A stretch of 9,547 bases of DNA. Origin: Entomomonas sp964395065. Lineage in GTDB: Bacteria; Pseudomonadota; Gammaproteobacteria; Pseudomonadales; Pseudomonadaceae. Position numbers and translations under genes: made by a program. The stretch spans positions 1 through 9,547 of the forward strand of contig CAYNAM010000097.1 of assembly GCA_964395065.1 (NCBI GenBank), given 5' to 3'. Shown one piece after another: positions 6,885-9,547 of this stretch (positions are counted from its first letter, which is position 1; each line of letters begins with the position of its first letter). The notes under the pieces are model-generated. The model did no database searches. It had not been told where the DNA came from and saw only the letters and a list, made by a program, of their open reading frames with translations.

Positions 6885-7325
6885 ATGAAAATTTACACTA
6901 TAGGCTTTACCAAAAAATCAGCGGAAGAGTTTTTTACCTTGATTAAAAAATCAGGTGTAAAAAGGGTGATTGATGTACGCCGTAACAATACGTCGCAATT
7001 ATCGGGTTTTGCTAAAGAAAACGATCTGAAGTATTTTTTAAAAGAACTATGCCATGTTGACTATGTCCATGCGCTCGATTTAGCACCAACAGAAGAAATA
7101 CTTCAACCTTATCGCCATAAAGAACACACATGGCAAGATTTCAAAAAAGATTATCTTAAATTATTGGCGGAAAGAAAGATAGAAACCACAATTGATAAAA
7201 AATTATTGGATAAGAGTTGTTTGCTGTGCGGTGAGGCTGAACCCGATCACTGTCACCGCGAGTTTTTGATTGAGTATTTACAAGCCCACTGGAAAGATGA
7301 CATAGAAGTCGAGCACCTTATTTAG
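6885..7325 (+). CDS. DUF488 domain-containing protein
   Basis: A 146-residue cytoplasmic protein with the hallmarks of DUF488 (PF04343): the opening IYTIGFTKKSAEEFF, the IDVRRNN motif (residues 29-35), and the C-terminal block CLLCGEAEPDHCHREFLIEY. In that block C112, C115, C123 and H124 could bind a metal or be redox-active. Length is typical of the CHR-type subfamily; it differs from the YeaO-type branch, which lacks this cysteine block. The biochemical role of the family is not established. The gene starts 111 bp from the divergent unknown exported gene. It ends 68 nt before comM, which has its own promoter-like box, so it is probably its own unit. The domain call is firm; I assign no function. 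Confidence 0.9.
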   Translation: MKIYTIGFTKKSAEEFFTLIKKSGVKRVIDVRRNNTSQLSGFAKENDLKYFLKELCHVDYVHALDLAPTEEILQPYRHKEHTWQDFKKDYLKLLAERKIETTIDKKLLDKSCLLCGEAEPDHCHREFLIEYLQAHWKDDIEVEHLI

Positions 7326-7358
7326 AGTAAAAATTTGCTTAAATAAAGTAGGCGCTAG

Positions 7359-7376
7359 GCTATAATGCTGTTTTTA
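7359..7376 (+). promoter_or_regulatory. Candidate promoter -10 region for comM
   Basis: TATAAT (7361-7366) lies in the box GCTATAATGCTGTTTTTA, which differs at one base from the box at 2008-2025 upstream of trhP. Transcription would start near 7373, leaving a leader of about 20 nt that just includes the ribosome binding site. The -35 is weak: CTTAAA at 7338-7343 is 17 bp away. Confidence 0.55.
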
Positions 7377-7381
7377 TCCGC

Positions 7382-7387
7382 AAGGGA
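7382..7387 (+). promoter_or_regulatory. Ribosome binding site deciding the comM start at 7394
   Basis: AAGGGA ends directly against the ATG at 7388, leaving no spacer, but sits 6 nt before the in-frame ATG at 7394. The shorter start also gives a 10-residue run to the conserved R-A, as in E. coli YifB. Confidence 0.65.
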
Positions 7388-7393
7388 ATGAGT

Positions 7394-8890
7394 ATGACAC
7401 TTGCTATCACCTATAGCCGTGCATTATTAGGCGTTGAGGCGCCGTGTGTGACTGTTGAAAGTCACCTTTCTAATGGGTTGCCTTCTCTCACGTTGGTGGG
7501 GCTCCCAGAGACAGCGGTTCGTGAATCTAAAGACCGCGTCAGAAGTGCGATTATTAATTCCCAATTTGATTTTCCTGCGCGTCGTATTACCTTAAATTTA
7601 GCCCCTGCTGATTTACCTAAAGAGGGCGGGCGTTTTGATTTGGCTATTGCGCTAGGTATTTTGGCATCGAGTGGTCAAATTCCTGTAGAACCTTTAAAAA
7701 ATATTGAGTGTTTGGGTGAGTTGGCATTGTCAGGCCATATTCGTCCTGTTAAAGGCGTATTGTCGGCGGCCTTAGCTGCCAGAAAAGAAGGGCGGGCACT
7801 GTGGGTAGCTAAAGAAAATGCCGAAGAAGCCAGTTTGGCAACAGGGTTAACGGTCTACGCAGCTGAACATTTATTAGACGTAGCCGCTCATTTTTCAGGA
7901 CAAAAACTATTATTACCTTTTCAGTCTCAAGGGTTATTGAGAAAAGTTGAACCTTATCCCGATTTAGTGGATGTGCAAGGGCAAATGGCCGCCAAGCGCG
8001 CTTTATTAATTGCAGCTTGTGGTGCTCATAATCTGTTATTTAGTGGCCCGCCTGGAACGGGCAAAACATTATTGGCTAGTCGTTTGCCCGGTATTTTACC
8101 TGAGTTAACGGAGCAAGAGGCTTTAGAGGTGGCGACTATTTATTCTATTACAGGGGCAGAGCCAATGTCCCATTGGCCACAAAGGCCATTCAGAAATCCA
8201 CATCATACTTCGTCAGCGGCTGCCATGGTAGGCGGTGGCAGTAAACCTCAACCAGGTGAGGTAACGTTAGCGCACCAAGGCGTATTATTCTTAGATGAGT
8301 TTACCGAGTTTGATCGTCGAGTGCTTGAAGTGCTTCGAGAACCTTTAGAAAATCATGAAATAGTTGTGGCGCGCGCTAAAGAAAAATCATTATTTCCTGC
8401 CAAGTTTCAGTTAGTTGCAGCGATGAATCCTTGCCCTTGTGGTTATTTAGGTGATTTAACCCGTAGTTGTCGTTGTACACCTGAGCAGGTGAAGCGTTAT
8501 CAAAATAAATTGTCAGGCCCTTTGCTTGATCGCATTGATTTACATGTGCAGGTGGCAAGAGAGTCATTATCTCTTTCTACGGTACAAGATAAACAACAAT
8601 TAACAACAGTAGAGGCCGCTAAGCAGGTGGCAGTTGTACGTGCTTTACAACAAGAGCGCCAAGGATGTCCGAATGCCTATTTGACAACCAAGCAGTTGCA
8701 ATCAATTTGTTTTTTATCAAAAGAAGATCAACAATGGTTTGAACAAGCGGGTGAAAAATTAGGTTTGTCATTACGGGTGCTGCATCGTTGTTTAAAAGTT
8801 GCTAGAACTTTAGCAGATATGCAGGGTGAGCAACAAATTAATAAAAGCCATTTGGCGGAGGTTTTACATTATAGGCCTATACTCTTATAG
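7394..8890 (+). CDS. comM: ComM/YifB family AAA+ ATPase (Mg-chelatase-like)
   Basis: 498 residues, the usual length. Order of parts: an N-terminal ChlI/Lon-C-like domain (about 18-140) with VGLPETAVRESKDRVRSAI and ITLNLAPADLPKEGGRFDLA; then the AAA+ core with Walker A GPPGTGKT (218-225), RPFRNPHHTSS, MVGGGSKPQPGEV, Walker B LFLDE (D301, E302) and LSGPLLDRIDLHVQV; then a C-terminal helical domain with RVLHRCLKVARTLADM. A four-cysteine cluster (C347, C349, C359, C361) follows the AAMNP motif, as in many non-enteric homologues. ComM from Haemophilus and Acinetobacter is a hexameric helicase that promotes branch migration when transforming DNA is integrated; E. coli YifB is the same family with an unclear role. 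Presence suggests, but does not prove, natural competence. Older annotations as magnesium chelatase or ATP-dependent protease are misleading. Own promoter-like box; no operon partner visible. Confidence 0.96.
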   Translation: MTLAITYSRALLGVEAPCVTVESHLSNGLPSLTLVGLPETAVRESKDRVRSAIINSQFDFPARRITLNLAPADLPKEGGRFDLAIALGILASSGQIPVEPLKNIECLGELALSGHIRPVKGVLSAALAARKEGRALWVAKENAEEASLATGLTVYAAEHLLDVAAHFSGQKLLLPFQSQGLLRKVEPYPDLVDVQGQMAAKRALLIAACGAHNLLFSGPPGTGKTLLASRLPGILPELTEQEALEVATIYSITGAEPMSHWPQRPFRNPHHTSSAAAMVGGGSKPQPGEVTLAHQGVLFLDEFTEFDRRVLEVLREPLENHEIVVARAKEKSLFPAKFQLVAAMNPCPCGYLGDLTRSCRCTPEQVKRYQNKLSGPLLDRIDLHVQVARESLSLSTVQDKQQLTTVEAAKQVAVVRALQQERQGCPNAYLTTKQLQSICFLSKEDQQWFEQAGEKLGLSLRVLHRCLKVARTLADMQGEQQINKSHLAEVLHYRPILL

Positions 8891-8922
8891 CTATTGGTAA
8901 TAAGAGGTTGGGTTTGTTTTTT
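8882..8922 (+). terminator. Possible weak terminator straddling the comM stop
   Basis: CTCTTAT (8882-8888) pairs with ATAAGAG (8900-8906) around an 11-nt loop and is followed, after a G-rich gap, by a T-rich run (8911-8922). The stem overlaps the stop codon and the T run is set back, so this is a tentative call. Confidence 0.35.
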
Positions 8923-9137
8923 ATATCGTATTGATTTTTTTGTTTATTTTAAAATATTTATTTTCCTGTTAGAATATTAAAGTCTAATTGCATTAGCGCT
9001 TATTTGGGAATGGGTGTTAATGTGCTAAAAGTGCATGTTTTATGGCACTATCATTTATAGTTTTAAACTGATTTTTTTGTTCAGTTTATCTGACGTAAGA
9101 CTATTAAAAACACCTTGTCATTCTAGGTGGTAGGAGT
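8923..9137 (+). other. AT-rich leader upstream of the BCCT gene with two small hairpins
   Basis: No gene is seen in the 262 bp between comM and the transporter. The left half is extremely AT-rich (8923-8985). The right half has two inverted repeats: AGTGCAT (9030-9036) with ATGGCACT (9042-9049, one bulged G), and TAAACTGA (9064-9071) with TCAGTTTA (9081-9088), a perfect 8-bp stem with a T-rich loop. Neither is followed by a T run, so they are not obvious terminators; operators or leader structures are possible. No clear -35/-10 pair stands out. Confidence 0.3.
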
Positions 9138-9143
9138 AGAGGA
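9138..9143 (+). promoter_or_regulatory. Ribosome binding site of the BCCT transporter gene
   Basis: AGAGGA lies 9 nt before the ATG at 9153, with a further AGGAG at 9132-9136. It marks the start of the transporter clearly. Confidence 0.65.
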
Positions 9144-9152
9144 TCCATTGTT

Positions 9153-9547
9153 ATGGAAGAAAAATCTATAAAAAAATCATCTTATAATCCATATGTGTTT
9201 TTCGGTTCATTGATTGTATTGAGTGTGATGGTTATCTATGTCTCAATTTTTAGAGTTCAAGCACAAGCACAAATGGATATGGCTAAAGCATGGATCAATA
9301 CTAATTTTGGTTGGTTTTATGTGCTTACGGTTGCCGTTATTTTAATTACAGCCGTTTTTTTATTTTTTAGTCGGTATGGGGATATAAAATTAGGTCCCGA
9401 TCATAGTAAACCCACTTATAGTACTACATCGTGGTTGTCGATGTTGTTTGCGGCGGGTATGGGGATCGGGCTTATGTTTTGGGGGGTGTCAGAGCCGATT
9501 GTACATTTTTTGAGCCCGCCTGATGCTAAACCTGAAACTATAGAAGC
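9153..9547 (+). CDS. BCCT-family betaine/choline/carnitine transporter, N-terminal part (cut by window edge)
   Basis: 131 full codons are visible before the right edge; family members run to about 500-700 residues. A short hydrophilic, lysine-containing N-terminus leads into three predicted membrane helices at about residues 14-33, 53-73 and 92-111. The family signature is intact: KLGPDHSKPTYSTTSWLSML, then FAAGMGIGLMFWGVSEP (99-115), where the glycine-rich GMGIG segment of the third helix lies near the substrate site in characterised members. BCCT carriers take up quaternary-amine osmolytes or nutrients across the inner membrane, by ion coupling or exchange. Which substrate (betaine, choline, carnitine) cannot be told from this part. 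The gene has its own ribosome binding site and a long AT-rich upstream region, so it is probably regulated separately from comM. Confidence 0.94.
   Translation, partial: MEEKSIKKSSYNPYVFFGSLIVLSVMVIYVSIFRVQAQAQMDMAKAWINTNFGWFYVLTVAVILITAVFLFFSRYGDIKLGPDHSKPTYSTTSWLSMLFAAGMGIGLMFWGVSEPIVHFLSPPDAKPETIE

Noticed and set aside
6661..6888. 75-codon plus-strand open frame ending at the DUF488 start
   Set aside because: Most of it lies antisense to the signal-peptide region of the exported protein gene, it has no ribosome binding site, and its hydrophobic look is the mirror of that coding sequence.
7388..7393. Start of comM at the first ATG (7388)
   Set aside because: The AAGGGA motif abuts this ATG with no spacer; the ATG at 7394 has a 6-nt spacer and matches the family N-terminus.
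1..9547. CRISPR array, tRNA or rRNA gene, insertion sequence, phage or toxin-antitoxin module
   Set aside because: No spaced direct repeats, no tRNA-like cloverleaf or rRNA segment, no transposase or integrase, and no small gene pair of toxin-antitoxin type was seen.

Overview
The window is a stretch of ordinary chromosome from an AT-rich gammaproteobacterium. The TrhP and ComM proteins, and a carbamoyltransferase like the one encoded beside the Pseudomonas LPS-core genes, fit Pseudomonadales best. A low-GC member of Pseudomonadaceae or Moraxellaceae, such as an Entomomonas-like lineage, would suit. This placement rests on remembered protein resemblance, not on a search. I see no insertion sequence, phage gene, CRISPR array, tRNA or rRNA.

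Layout. At the left edge is the N-terminal third of a LysR-type regulator on the minus strand (1-300). It is divergent from an exported beta-lactamase-fold serine hydrolase (498-1814); the gap between them carries overlapping inverted repeats. After a hairpin terminator and an AT-rich spacer come two co-directional genes: trhP/yegQ, for tRNA U34 hydroxylation (2085-3482), and a NodU/CmcH/TobZ-family carbamoyltransferase (3524-5278). They end at a strong GC-rich terminator. Converging on that terminator is a minus-strand gene for an unrecognised exported protein (5334-6773). Divergent from it is a small DUF488 protein (6885-7325), followed by comM/yifB, an AAA+ helicase-type protein (7394-8890). 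After a spacer of about 260 bp with two small hairpins, a BCCT-family transporter begins and runs off the right edge (9153-9547).

How the genes fit together. Two pairings look meaningful. The LysR/serine-hydrolase divergon resembles the ampR-ampC arrangement, but the hydrolase lacks two of the canonical beta-lactamase motifs. The trhP-carbamoyltransferase pair probably forms one transcription unit and joins a tRNA-hydroxylation gene to an enzyme of a hydroxyl-carbamoylating family. The remaining genes look like independent units. The same 18-base promoter-like box (one mismatch) lies upstream of both trhP and comM.

I found no convincing undescribed multi-gene system. The best leads are the trhP-carbamoyltransferase pair, the unrecognised exported protein, and the atypical motifs of the serine hydrolase. 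Four start codons were chosen over longer alternatives (498, 6773, 7394) or assigned as GTG (3524) on ribosome-binding-site spacing.
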